Source of the DNA: Kitasatospora sp. MAA19
GTDB lineage: Bacteria; Actinomycetota; Actinomycetes; Streptomycetales; Streptomycetaceae
Direction: 5' to 3'
Assembly (NCBI RefSeq): GCF_029894125.1
Contig: NZ_JARXYZ010000026.1
Coordinates: forward strand, 1-64,000
DNA length: 64,000 nucleotides
Under the pieces are notes generated by a model. It was given only the letters and a program-made list of their open reading frames with translations. It was not told the origin of the DNA and made no database searches. Numbering within the stretch: position 1 is the stretch's first letter; every line of letters starts with the position of its first letter. Positions 1 through 8,851 of the stretch are shown piece by piece. The translations under genes and the position numbers were made by a program.

Positions 1-202
1 CACTCACCCCCTCCAACGCCGCACCCCACGTCCCCTCGTCATGCCAGTCGAACGGCACCGCCCCCGACCGCGACCCCACCCGCACCCCGTACCCCAGCAC
101 CGACAACCGCTCCGCCACCCGCCGACCCGTCTTACCCGTGCCACCCACCACGAGCACCACACCGGCATCGACCGGGAGATCCACAACACCCTTACGCGTC
201 AT
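1..202 (-). CDS. NmrA-like NAD(P)-binding protein, N-terminal part
   Basis: The frame opens with ATG at 202 and runs off the window start, so only about 67 residues are visible. The N-terminus carries a Rossmann dinucleotide-binding loop, GGTGKTGRRVAERL, followed by a second strand and basic residues (GVRVGSRSG). This is typical of atypical SDR/NmrA-family proteins that bind NADP and act as redox sensors or reductases. The purine-rich GAGGTGG lies 5 nt before the ATG and supports this start; in-frame GTG codons just upstream are less likely. The substrate or partner cannot be told from this fragment. Confidence 0.72.
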   Translation of the reverse strand, partial: MTRKGVVDLPVDAGVVLVVGGTGKTGRRVAERLSVLGYGVRVGSRSGAVPFDWHDEGTWGAALEGVS

Positions 203-654
203 CACAACCACCTCATTCGAAGAAACGGAGAAAACCGACGGGACCGACCCGCCGAAGACGCCGAGGGCGTCCGGCCGGTCCGACGCGATCCGGGGGCTCC
301 GTCCGATCTGCGAGCCCGTTCGGTTCGTCGTCATGGCACCATTCAAATCCACCCCGAGTCGGCGAACCATAGCCACCGCACTCACGTCCATGCGCGAGCG
401 TCTACACCGCCCACCAGCGGCTGTCCGCCCGTGCAAGGCCGCCCACGAGGCCGCCCACGAGGCCGCGGCCAGGGTTCCACCACCACCCACCACAACACAG
501 CCCACCCCCGCCGGAAAGACCTTTCCACCGCCTCTCGACCCCTCCTCGACCTCCCCGGGAAATCACCGGGAAAGGCGCCGGAAAGGGAGCAGGGGAGGCA
601 GCCTGGAAATCCCGGCGGAATCCGGTCCGGCACCCCGCCGCCCCGGCCGGCGGC
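203..654. other. Intergenic stretch without a convincing gene
   Basis: About 450 nt between the NmrA-like gene and the decayed ORF at 655-972. Frames are open on both strands, as is usual at this GC, but no translation resembles a family I know and codon bias is inconsistent. It contains the short direct repeat gcccacgaggcc twice at about 441-464. The promoter of the minus-strand NmrA-like gene should lie in the first 150 nt. Confidence 0.4.
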
Positions 655-972
655 TCTCCGGACCACTGGAGCGGGACGCACCTGGACCCGTACCGCGTCC
701 AGCTGATCGCCTGTCTGGACTCGCCCGGCGAGGCCGAGTTCCTGACCGACTGCACGTTCACCTCGGACTCCCTCAAGCTCTACCGGGGCACGTACGAGGT
801 GAGCGTGTACGAGACCAGGACCGGCAGGAAGGTCGGCACCGAGCAGCTGCTCGGCAGTGCGAAGCCCAGCTACCCGGGCATGGCCTACCTGAAGAAGGAC
901 GTCTCCAAGCTGCACACTGAGCCCGAGTTCGCGGACTACCAGCAGGTGTTGCGCAAGTACGTCGAGCAGTAG
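655..972 (+). pseudogene. C-terminal remnant of a Streptomyces hypothetical protein
   Basis: One frame (codons in phase with 655, stop TAG at 970-972) gives about 95 residues of protein-like sequence, such as DPYRVQLIACLDS, TYEVSVYETRTGRKVGTEQL and PEFADYQQVLRKYVEQ. It has alternating beta-strand character and paired cysteines. No ATG or GTG opens this frame upstream, and upstream of about 655 the translation becomes Pro/Arg-rich noise. I read it as the C-terminal half of a secreted or membrane-anchored hypothetical protein whose N-terminal part has been lost. The comparison with streptomycete hypothetical proteins is from memory. Confidence 0.5.
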
Positions 973-1236
973 GCCCGCTCCCTGGCCCCGGCCCGCCGGG
1001 CGCAGCCGCCACGGCTGTGCCCGGGAGCGCGCCACCCGCCGCACGACGGGCACCGGCCTCCCGGTACCCCGGCGACACGAGAGGACCGCATCGTCCCCGC
1101 GTCCCCTCCGACCCCCGGGCAGAATGACGGAGAGGGCGTCACCGATCACCGAGCGTGACGAACGTGCCCCGGTGTGGTCGCGGGCGAAGCGGGCAGACGC
1201 GGGGCCTTCCGTTTCGAGGAGCGAAGGAGGCCCGTC

Positions 1237-2739
1237 GTGGCCGATCACGCGAAGCCGTCCGCACCACGGACACCGGCCGATCCCGCCGGTGGATCCCTGG
1301 TCGTCGAGACCGACGTGCCGGCGAGGCTGGACCGGTTGCCGTGGTCCCGCTGGCACTGGCGGATCGTCATCGGCCTGGGCACCGTCTGGATCCTGGACGG
1401 CCTGGAGGTCACCATCGTCGGCAACATGGCGGCCCGGCTCGCGCAGCCCGGCAGCGGCATCAGCATCACGACGGCCCAGGTGACCACCGTCGCCGCCGCG
1501 ACCTACGTGGCGGGCGCCTGCAGCGGGGCGCTGTTCTTCGGCTGGCTGACCGACCGGCTCGGGCGCAAGAAACTGTTCATGCTGACGCTCGCCGTGTACC
1601 TGGCGGCGACCGCCATCACCTCGCTCTCCTGGACGGCCTGGTTCTTCTTCCTCTGCCGCTTCTTCACCGGCTTCGGCATCGGCGGCGAGTACGCGGCGAT
1701 CAACTCGGCGATCGACGAGCTGATCCCGGCCCGGGTGCGCGGCCGAATCGACCTGATCATCAACGGCAGTTTCTGGGTCGGCGCCGCGATCGGCGCCTTC
1801 GCGTCCGTCGCGCTGCTCGACACCTCGCTCTTCGCGACGGACGTGGGCTGGCGGCTCGCCTTCGGGATGGGCGTGGTGCTGGGGCTGGCGATCCTGCTGG
1901 TCCGCCGGCACGTTCCGGAGAGTCCGCGCTGGCTGTTCACCCACGGGCGGGCCGAGGAGGCCGAGACGGTGGTGGCCGGGGCCGAGGAGATCGTGGAGCG
2001 GGAGACCGGCCGACCGCTGCCGCCGGTCACCGGGAAGCCGATCAGGATCCGGGAGCGCGGCCCGCTCGGCTTCGTCACCCTCGCCCGCACCGTCATCCGC
2101 CGCTACCCACGCCGCACGGTGCTCGGTCTCGCGCTGTTCATCGGCCAGGCGTTCCTCTACAACTCGGTGACCTTCGGCTACGCCGTCATCCTGACCACGT
2201 ACTTCGACGTGCCGGAGGGCGACACCGGCTACTACTTCGCGGTGATCGCGGTCGGCAACTTCCTCGGCCCACTGCTGCTCGGCCACCTCTTCGACTCGGT
2301 CGGGCGGGTGCCGATGATCGCCGGCACGTACATCGGCTCCGGGCTGCTCCTGTTCGGCACCGCCGCGCTCTTCCAGCGCGGCGCCCTCTCCGCCACCGGC
2401 ATGACGGCCTGTTGGACGGCCGTGCTCTTCCTGGCCTCCGCCGGGGCCAGCGCGGCCTACCTGACGGTCAGCGAGATCTTCCCGCTGGAGACCAGGGCGA
2501 TGTCCATCGCCTTCTTCTACGCCGTCGGCACGGCGGTCGGCGGCATCAGCGGACCGCTGCTCTTCAACGGCCTGGTGAGCAGCGGGAAGGTCTCGCAGAC
2601 CACGCTGGCGTTCTGCATCGGGGCGGCGCTGATGACGGCCGCGGGGCTGGTGGAGGCCGCGATCGGCATCCGGGCGGAGGGGCGCAGCCTGGAGTCGCTG
2701 GCCACCCCGCTGAGCGCCGTCGAGCCGGCCGAGAGGTAG
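1237..2739 (+). CDS. MFS transporter, sugar-porter-like
   Basis: A 500-residue major facilitator. GTG at 1237 is chosen because GGAGG (1226-1230) lies 6 nt upstream; an ATG at 1174 lacks such a site. The protein shows about 12 hydrophobic segments, the loop 2-3 motif GWLTDRLGRKK, the motif GGEYAAINSAIDELIPARVRG and PESPRWL after TM6, all hallmarks of the sugar/metabolite:H+ symporter branch (compare aromatic-acid and niacin transporters). A second RxGR-like motif occurs in the C-terminal half (FDSVGRVP). The gene stands alone, so its substrate is unknown. It is an inner-membrane secondary transporter. Confidence 0.88.
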   Translation: MADHAKPSAPRTPADPAGGSLVVETDVPARLDRLPWSRWHWRIVIGLGTVWILDGLEVTIVGNMAARLAQPGSGISITTAQVTTVAAATYVAGACSGALFFGWLTDRLGRKKLFMLTLAVYLAATAITSLSWTAWFFFLCRFFTGFGIGGEYAAINSAIDELIPARVRGRIDLIINGSFWVGAAIGAFASVALLDTSLFATDVGWRLAFGMGVVLGLAILLVRRHVPESPRWLFTHGRAEEAETVVAGAEEIVERETGRPLPPVTGKPIRIRERGPLGFVTLARTVIRRYPRRTVLGLALFIGQAFLYNSVTFGYAVILTTYFDVPEGDTGYYFAVIAVGNFLGPLLLGHLFDSVGRVPMIAGTYIGSGLLLFGTAALFQRGALSATGMTACWTAVLFLASAGASAAYLTVSEIFPLETRAMSIAFFYAVGTAVGGISGPLLFNGLVSSGKVSQTTLAFCIGAALMTAAGLVEAAIGIRAEGRSLESLATPLSAVEPAER

Positions 2740-2763
2740 CGAGCCGTCGGGCGCCCGGCCTCG

Positions 2764-2825
2764 GGGCACTCGGCCTCCGGATTCAGGCGCCGCCGGGCAC
2801 TCGGCCTCCGGGTCCAGGCGCCGCC
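2764..2825. repeat. Two-copy 31-bp tandem repeat
   Basis: Unit 1 at 2764-2794 and unit 2 at 2795-2825 differ at only two or three positions, each containing gggcactcggcctccgg and caggcgccgcc; a third partial unit follows. It lies between the convergent MFS and RNase H genes and probably arose by slippage. No function is evident. Confidence 0.7.
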
Positions 2826-2936
2826 GGGCTCCGGCAGCGGCGTGTCCCAGGCCGGCGGACGGGGCCGGGCCGCGACGGCCACCGCCACAGCGACGGCCCT
2901 CGAGGCCGGCAGCCCGAACGCACCCGGACCCGAGGC

Positions 2937-3629
2937 TCAGGCGTGGGCGCCCACGCACTCCGGGTGTCCCCAGCTACCGCCCACCTTGGTGATCGTGTCG
3001 CCCTTGGCGTAGGGACGGGTGCACGGGCAGGTGCCGGCGAATCGGGCGGACAGGGTCCGCGAGCCTCCCGAGGAGGCCCGCTTCGGCTTCGACCCGGCCG
3101 AGGAGGCGGTGCGGGCGCCGCGCGAGGGGGAGGTCCGGGCCGGTTCCGGCTCGGGGAGGTCGGCGCCCGTCCCGCCCGCGGCCTCCTGGCGGCGGGCGGC
3201 GTCGCTGGCGGCCTTGTCGGCGATGGCGTTCAGCGGGTCGCCGTTCACCTGGTGGGCGGGCACGTACACGAAGGTGACGTCCCGCCCCTCCAGGAGCGCG
3301 TCGATGTGCTGGATCAGCGCCTGGTTGGCCACCGGCTTGCCGGCGGCGGTCTTCCAGCCGTTGCGCTTCCAGCCGACCAGCCACTTCGTCACCGCGTCGC
3401 GGGTGTACGTGCTGTCGAGACGGACCTCCAGCGGTACGGCGGGGTCCGTCGCGACCAGCAGCTGCTCCAACGCCGTCAGCTCGCCCACGTTGTTGGTGCT
3501 GTGCCCGAGCGGACCGGCCTGCCAGCGCTGCGGCACCCCGGCGGCGTCCGCGACCACGTAGGCCCAGGCCGCCGGCCCGGGGTTGCCCTTGGCCGCTCCG
3601 TCACAGGCTGCGATGAGTCGTTCGTTCAT
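2937..3629 (-). CDS. rnhA: Ribonuclease HI with C-terminal Cys/His extension
   Basis: A 230-residue protein. Residues 1-145 form a type I RNase H domain that cuts the RNA strand of RNA-DNA hybrids. The four carboxylates are visible as D10 (CDGAAKGNPG), E50 (NNVGELTALE), D72 (LDSTYT) and D138 (AIADKAA), with the handle region around KWLVGWKRNGWKT and H126 in PAHQVNGDPLNAIAD. Residues 146-195 are a low-complexity basic linker. The C-terminal 35 residues hold CPCTRP...HPEC, a possible metal knuckle found in streptomycete versions. It is monocistronic and convergent with the MFS gene. Confidence 0.9.
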   Translation of the reverse strand: MNERLIAACDGAAKGNPGPAAWAYVVADAAGVPQRWQAGPLGHSTNNVGELTALEQLLVATDPAVPLEVRLDSTYTRDAVTKWLVGWKRNGWKTAAGKPVANQALIQHIDALLEGRDVTFVYVPAHQVNGDPLNAIADKAASDAARRQEAAGGTGADLPEPEPARTSPSRGARTASSAGSKPKRASSGGSRTLSARFAGTCPCTRPYAKGDTITKVGGSWGHPECVGAHA

Positions 3630-3672
3630 GCACCGATCATGCCAGGGCCGGGCGGGTACCTCGAAGCGCCGG

Positions 3673-5898
3673 TCAGCTGCGCAGGAGCAGCAGGAGCAGG
3701 GCGGCGGACCAGCTGAAGTTGGTGGAGTTCCGCCCCTCCCCCGTCAGCGGGTCGTAGTTCTCCCGCAGCGGCCCGTCACCGCCGAGGCCGGCGGCCGTCG
3801 CCAGCAGCCGGTCCGTCGCCTGCCGGGCGTCCTGGTTCCAGCCGTACCGGCGCAGGCCCTCGATGGCGAAGTAGGTCTGGTCGAGCCAGGCCAGCCCGCG
3901 CCAGTACCCGGCCGGATCGAAGTACGCGGAACTGCGGGCCACCGTCGGGAACGGCAGCGCGGTGCCGAACTCCGCCGGGTCGAGCAGCAGCCTGCGCACC
4001 GCCCGGGCCTGGGCGGGGGTGGCGGTGCCGGACCAGAGCGGGATCGCACCCTCGATGCCGCGTCCGCGGCCGGTGAGCCGGGCCCCGGTGGCCAGGTCCG
4101 TGTCGTGGAACCAGCCCGTGGCCGGGTCGAACATGGTGTCGCGCACGGCCCGGTCGATCGCGTCGGCCCGGCCGCGCAGCCGCTGGGCGGTGGCACGGTC
4201 GCCCAGTTCGGCGGCGATGGCGGCCAGCGAGCGGTGGTCGGCGGCCAGGTAGGCGTTCAGGTCGACGGACCGCTGGGTCAGGGACCAGCCCAGCAGGGCC
4301 CCCTGCGCGCCGTGGTTGGCGACGACCGTGGTGCCGAGCGCGGCGTCGAAGCGCGGCGCGTTGTCCATGCCGGACTCCCAGGCCGCCGCCAGGACGCAGT
4401 CCTGCGGGGCGGCGTTGCCCGGGTCGACCGTGGCGCCGTACTCGCACAGGCCCTCGCCCTCGTGGTCCCGGTTGCGGTACCACCACTCCTGGTAGGCGGT
4501 CAGCTTGGGCAGCATCTCGCGCAGGAACGCGCGGTCGCCGCCGTGCCGGTAGACCTCCCAGACCGCCCAGGCGGCCAGCGGGGGCTTGGAGTTGCGCTCG
4601 TTCCAGTTGCCGCCGCCGGTGCTCGGGTCGTTGTAGAAGACGCAGTCCGGGATCATCCCGGCGTCCTGCGGGCGGTCGGCGGAGTCGGGTCGGATCTGGT
4701 GGTCGAACATCGCCCGGATCTGGTCGGCGGCGAGGCCGGGGGCGAAGACGGCGGTGCCGGCGGCCTGCTTCCAGGTGTCCCAGGCCCAGACCCCGCTGAA
4801 CCACTTGTACGAGAGCGAGGGCGTGATCGCGTCGTGCCGGATCCGCCCGGCCGGGCTGCGCCAGTTGGTGACGAGGGTCTGTACGCACTTGACGGCCGCC
4901 CGGCGGCGCGCGGCCGGGACGCCCTCGGTCGCCCGGGCGACGTACCCGGCCCAACGGGCGGCGCCCGCCGCCGCGACCCGGTCCGGGGCGCGCAGCGCGG
5001 CGTCCGCCTCGGCGGCGGCGCGGGCGTACTCGGCCTCGGTGAACGTGTAGCTCTCGGTCCAGGCCAGGGTGCGGGCCGCGCCCGGTGCCAGCCGTACGGC
5101 GTCGGCCAGTTCGGTGCGGTGGCTGTCGCCGCTGACGATGGTGCGGACCGGCGCGGCGTGGCGGACCTCGAAGCGCTCGGTGCCGTCGGTGAGGTAGTCC
5201 CACGTCCGCCGCACGCGCGCGAACCGGACGGCTACGCCGCGCTCGGCGGCGACCAGGTGGGGGGCGTCACGCTGCGGGGCGTCGGCCGGGCGGAGCAGCG
5301 TCCCGGTCCAGGCGACCCGCAGGGTCCGCTCGCCCGCGCCGTCGTTGGCCAGCCGCGCCCGGACCAGGGCGGTGCGGTTGCCCGCGAAGCGCAGTTCCAG
5401 GGTGAGCTCCAGTCCGCCGCCGAGCTCGTAGGACTGCCGCAGCAGGCCGGGCAGCGAGGTGAGCCGGGGGGCTGCGCCGCCTGCGAGGTCCAGCGCCCGG
5501 CCCTGCTCGCTCAGGTGGATCCGGCTGAGGCCGTCGCTGAGCCACCACGGGTACTCCTGGGCCACGTGGAGAGGGCCGGTGAAACCGCCGAGCGGCTCCT
5601 GCGGGCGCGGCAGGGCGTAGGCGTGCCAGGCGCCCAGGTCGGCGAAGACGTTGATCGGGTTGTTGCCCCCGGCGTCGCCGGGGTACGCCTGCGCGGGTGT
5701 GCCGTGCAGGTCGAGGACGTCGGCGTAGCGGTCGAGCAGGGCTGCGGTGCCGTTGCCGGCCGGGCCCGCGGTGCCGTCGTCGGCCGGGGAGGTGGGGCGC
5801 TCGTCGGCGACGGCCGCCGGCGCGACGCCACCCGCGGCGAGGGCGGTGCCGGCGGCGACCGTGGTGGCCAGGACGTGGCGGCGGGTCAGCGGCTTCAT
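3673..5898 (-). CDS. Secreted GH63/MGH1-like glycoside hydrolase
   Basis: A 741-residue protein, last gene of the sugar operon. The N-terminus MKPLTRRHVLATTVAAG is a Tat signal (RR followed by a hydrophobic stretch), so the enzyme is probably exported folded. An N-terminal beta-sandwich region precedes an (alpha/alpha)6 barrel with SYKWFSGVWAWDTWKQAAG, WNERNSKPPLAAWAV and WRGLAWLDQTYFAIEGLRRYG, the pattern of GH63 alpha-glucosidase/mannosylglycerate-hydrolase relatives (YgjK-like). ATG 5898 overlaps the GH42 stop by 4 nt, so the two are translationally coupled. The exact glycosidic bond is not determinable. Substrate presumably matches the sugar taken up by the adjacent ABC transporter. Confidence 0.78.
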   Translation of the reverse strand: MKPLTRRHVLATTVAAGTALAAGGVAPAAVADERPTSPADDGTAGPAGNGTAALLDRYADVLDLHGTPAQAYPGDAGGNNPINVFADLGAWHAYALPRPQEPLGGFTGPLHVAQEYPWWLSDGLSRIHLSEQGRALDLAGGAAPRLTSLPGLLRQSYELGGGLELTLELRFAGNRTALVRARLANDGAGERTLRVAWTGTLLRPADAPQRDAPHLVAAERGVAVRFARVRRTWDYLTDGTERFEVRHAAPVRTIVSGDSHRTELADAVRLAPGAARTLAWTESYTFTEAEYARAAAEADAALRAPDRVAAAGAARWAGYVARATEGVPAARRRAAVKCVQTLVTNWRSPAGRIRHDAITPSLSYKWFSGVWAWDTWKQAAGTAVFAPGLAADQIRAMFDHQIRPDSADRPQDAGMIPDCVFYNDPSTGGGNWNERNSKPPLAAWAVWEVYRHGGDRAFLREMLPKLTAYQEWWYRNRDHEGEGLCEYGATVDPGNAAPQDCVLAAAWESGMDNAPRFDAALGTTVVANHGAQGALLGWSLTQRSVDLNAYLAADHRSLAAIAAELGDRATAQRLRGRADAIDRAVRDTMFDPATGWFHDTDLATGARLTGRGRGIEGAIPLWSGTATPAQARAVRRLLLDPAEFGTALPFPTVARSSAYFDPAGYWRGLAWLDQTYFAIEGLRRYGWNQDARQATDRLLATAAGLGGDGPLRENYDPLTGEGRNSTNFSWSAALLLLLLRS

Positions 5899-7973
5899 GC
5901 GCGCTCCTCGGCAGGGGTGGAGGGGGACGGGGAGGCAGAGGTGCGGGGCACCGGGCGGACCCGGACGACGGCGGCGCCCAGCGGTGCGAGGGTGACGCCC
6001 TCGGCGACGTCGGTGCCGGTGAGCAGGTCGGTGCCGGGCTCGCCCAGCGTCACCCGGCACGCGGCGGAGCCGTGGTTGAGCAGGAACAGGTAGCCGGTGC
6101 CGTCCTCGGCGCGGCGGCGGGTGGCCTCCACGCCCGTCGGCAGGTCCGCCACCTCGGCGGCCACCCCGGCCTCGGCGAGCGGCAGGTCGAGCACCCGGCC
6201 GACGTCCGCGCCGAGGTGGCAGCCGAGGTACCAGGCGCTGCCCGTGCCGTGCCGGTGCCGGGTGACGGCCGGGAGGCCGGCCAGTTCTCCGGAGGCGTAG
6301 CGGGCGACGGTCTCGGCGCCCTCGGTGTCGATCCACTCGCTCCAGTGCTCCGCCCGGAGCTCCGCCCCGCCCTGGTCGAGCCGGACGGCGGTCGCCGCCC
6401 CGTCGGGGATCGGCCAGTGCTCGTCGACGACGACGCCGAACAGCGGCCGCAACGGCCCCGGGTGGCCGCCGGGGTGGATGTGGTCGTGCCGGTCGCTGAT
6501 GCCGCTGAACGGGCCGCAGACCAGGTGGCCGCCCGCCGTGACGAAGGCGGTGAGCCGGTCGGCGGTGGCGGTGTCGAGCAGGTACAGGTTGGGGGCGAGC
6601 AGCAGCCGGTAGCCGTCGAACGCTCCGGTGGGCGGGACGAAGTCCACGGTCACGCCGCGGTCGTGGAGCGCCGCGTACCAGGGCCGGAGCAGGTCGGGCC
6701 AGCGCATCCGCGCGGAGGGGTGGTCGTCCAGCTCCAGTGCCCACCAGCTGTCCCAGTCGAGCAGGACGGCCGCCTGCCCGCGCATCCGGGTACCCGCGAG
6801 CTCCCCCAGCCGGCGCAGGTCGGCGCCGAACCGGACGGTCTCGCGCCAGCCGCGCGAGGCCGTGCCGCGGTGCGGCAGCATCGCGCTGTGGAACTTCTCG
6901 GCCCCGGCCACCGAGGCCCGCCACTGGAAGTGCAGTATCCCGTCCGCGCCCCGGGCCAGGGCCTGCAGTGACCAGAGCCGGTACAGTCCGGGCCGCTTCG
7001 GCAGGTTGACGGGACGCCAGCTGACGGCCGAGGGGGCCTGCTCCATCAGCAGCCACGGCTTGCCGCCCTTGAGCGAGCGCATCAGGTCGTAGTTCATGGC
7101 CGCGTTGACGTGCGCGCGGGGGTCCGCCGGGTCGGGGTAGGCGTCGTCGGAGACGAGGTCCTCGTGGCGGCTCCACTCCCAGTAGTCCAGCGACTTGAGC
7201 ATCGACATGAAGTTGGTGGTGACCGGCACGCCGGGCGAGACCTCGTCGAGGACGGCCTTCTCGGTGCGGTGGAGGGCCAGCAGCGCGTCCGAGCAGAACC
7301 GGCGCCAGTCCAGCAGTTGGGTCGGGTTGACCGGTCCGGGCGCGGTGCGCGGCGGCTCGATCTCGTCGAACGACCCGTACCGCTGGGACCAGAAGGCCGT
7401 CCCCCAGGACCGGTTGAGCTCCTCGACGGTGCCGTGGCGCTCGCGCAGCCAGCGCCGGAAGTCGGCGGCGGAGGCGGGGCAGAAGCACTCCTGGACGTGG
7501 TCGCCGTACTCGTTGTGGATGTGCCACAGGGCCAGCGCCGGGTGGTCGCGGTAGCGCTCGGCCAGGGCCCGGGTGAGCCGGGCGGCGGCGGCCCGGTAGA
7601 CGGCGGAGGAGGGACAGTAGTGCTGACGCGAGCCGAACTCCAGCCGGACGCCGTCGGCGGTGACGGGCAGCAGCTCCGGGTGGGCCCGCACCAGCCACGC
7701 CGGCGGCGAGGCGGTGGCGGTGGCCAGGTCGACGGCGATGCCGTGGCCGTGGACGAGGTCGAGCAGCCGGTCCAGCCAGCCGAAGTCCCAGACGTCGGCG
7801 GCCGGTTGGAGGCGGGCCCAGGAGAAGACGCCGACGGTGACCAGGTTGACCCCGGCCTCGGCCATCAGCTTCACGTCCTCCGCCCACACCTCCTCGGGCC
7901 ACTGCTCGGGGTTCCAGTCCCCGCCGTAGAGGAGGCCGGACACACGGGTGAGTGCGTTCATGCGGGCGGTCAT
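5895..7973 (-). CDS. GH42 beta-galactosidase
   Basis: A 692-residue cytoplasmic enzyme (no signal peptide) with the GH42 TIM barrel. The N-terminal YGGDWNPEQWPEEVWAEDV is diagnostic. The acid/base E155 is in HIHNEYG and the nucleophile E311 in LLMEQAPS. A trimerisation-type second domain and a small C-terminal beta domain follow. Of the zinc-binding cysteine cluster known in thermophilic GH42 enzymes, C120, C163 and C165 are present, but the fourth position is S168. The ATG at 7973 overlaps the TGA of the upstream permease (ATGA); an internal ATG at 7961 is the alternative. It likely cleaves terminal beta-galactosides imported by the adjacent transporter. Confidence 0.9.
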   Translation of the reverse strand: MTARMNALTRVSGLLYGGDWNPEQWPEEVWAEDVKLMAEAGVNLVTVGVFSWARLQPAADVWDFGWLDRLLDLVHGHGIAVDLATATASPPAWLVRAHPELLPVTADGVRLEFGSRQHYCPSSAVYRAAAARLTRALAERYRDHPALALWHIHNEYGDHVQECFCPASAADFRRWLRERHGTVEELNRSWGTAFWSQRYGSFDEIEPPRTAPGPVNPTQLLDWRRFCSDALLALHRTEKAVLDEVSPGVPVTTNFMSMLKSLDYWEWSRHEDLVSDDAYPDPADPRAHVNAAMNYDLMRSLKGGKPWLLMEQAPSAVSWRPVNLPKRPGLYRLWSLQALARGADGILHFQWRASVAGAEKFHSAMLPHRGTASRGWRETVRFGADLRRLGELAGTRMRGQAAVLLDWDSWWALELDDHPSARMRWPDLLRPWYAALHDRGVTVDFVPPTGAFDGYRLLLAPNLYLLDTATADRLTAFVTAGGHLVCGPFSGISDRHDHIHPGGHPGPLRPLFGVVVDEHWPIPDGAATAVRLDQGGAELRAEHWSEWIDTEGAETVARYASGELAGLPAVTRHRHGTGSAWYLGCHLGADVGRVLDLPLAEAGVAAEVADLPTGVEATRRRAEDGTGYLFLLNHGSAACRVTLGEPGTDLLTGTDVAEGVTLAPLGAAVVRVRPVPRTSASPSPSTPAEERA

Positions 7974-8851
7974 CCTTTCAGCGCTCCGCCGAGCAGGCCG
8001 GCCACGAACTGCCGCTGGAAGAGCAGGAAGAGCAGCACCAGCGGGAGGGTGGCCAGCAGGGAGCCGAGCATGAGGCCGGAGTAGTCGACGTGGGTGAGCC
8101 CGGTCAGTGTGTTGAGCGCGACCGGCACGGTGTACTTGTCCTCGGTGTTGAGCATCAGCAGCGGCCAGATGAAGCTGTTCCACTGGCCCATGAAGGTGAA
8201 GATCACCAGCGCGCCCAGCTGCGGCCGCACGCAGGGCAGGACCACCTGGTAGAAGGTGCGCAGTTCGCCGGAGCCGTCGATGCGCGCGGACTCCAGCAGT
8301 TCGTCGGGGAAGTCCAGGAAGCCCTGGCGCATCAGCAGGATGCCGAAGGAGTTGGCCAGGAAGGGCAGGATGACCGCCTGGTAGCTGTCGATCCAGCCGA
8401 CGCTGGCCATCATCTGGAACAGCGGGACGAGCAGCACCTGCAGCGGGATCATCATGGTCGCCAGCACCAGCCCGAGCAGCAGCCCGCGGCCCCGGAAACG
8501 GTACTTGGCCAGCCCGTAGCCGCACATCGCCGACAGCACCGAGCTCAGCGCGGTGTAGACGACGGCGATGCCCAGGCTGTTGAGCAGCACCCGGCCGAAG
8601 CCGATGCTCTGCTGCAGGTGGGCCAGGTTGCGCAGCAGGTCCCCGCCGGGCAGGAACGGCGGCGGGGAGTGGAAGAGCTCGGAGCTGCTGTGGGTGCTCG
8701 CGATCAGCATCCAGACGAAGGGCACCAGGCTGACGACGGCTCCGAGGGCGAGCGCGAGCAGCACGGCGCCGCGGCCGAGCCGGGCGGGCAACGGCCGGGT
8801 ACGGGGACGGGTACGGGCGGCGGCAGGGGTGGGGGCGGAGGTGGGGCTCAC
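7970..8851 (-). CDS. Carbohydrate ABC transporter permease, MalG type
   Basis: A 293-residue integral membrane protein with six hydrophobic segments after a 25-residue basic/Pro-rich cytoplasmic tail. The EAA loop that contacts the ATPase is visible (ESARIDGSGELRTFYQVVLP). It belongs to the CUT1 family and pairs with the permease encoded immediately upstream, with a 4-nt overlap on each side. No ATPase gene is in the operon. Streptomycete CUT1 systems commonly share the MsiK ATPase encoded elsewhere, so this is expected. Confidence 0.92.
   Translation of the reverse strand: MSPTSAPTPAAARTRPRTRPLPARLGRGAVLLALALGAVVSLVPFVWMLIASTHSSSELFHSPPPFLPGGDLLRNLAHLQQSIGFGRVLLNSLGIAVVYTALSSVLSAMCGYGLAKYRFRGRGLLLGLVLATMMIPLQVLLVPLFQMMASVGWIDSYQAVILPFLANSFGILLMRQGFLDFPDELLESARIDGSGELRTFYQVVLPCVRPQLGALVIFTFMGQWNSFIWPLLMLNTEDKYTVPVALNTLTGLTHVDYSGLMLGSLLATLPLVLLFLLFQRQFVAGLLGGALKG

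Noticed and set aside
382..2958. 858-codon minus-strand frame antisense to the MFS transporter
   Set aside because: Arg/Gly/Ala-rich shadow typical of high-GC coding DNA; no domain, and the opposite strand encodes a clear transporter.
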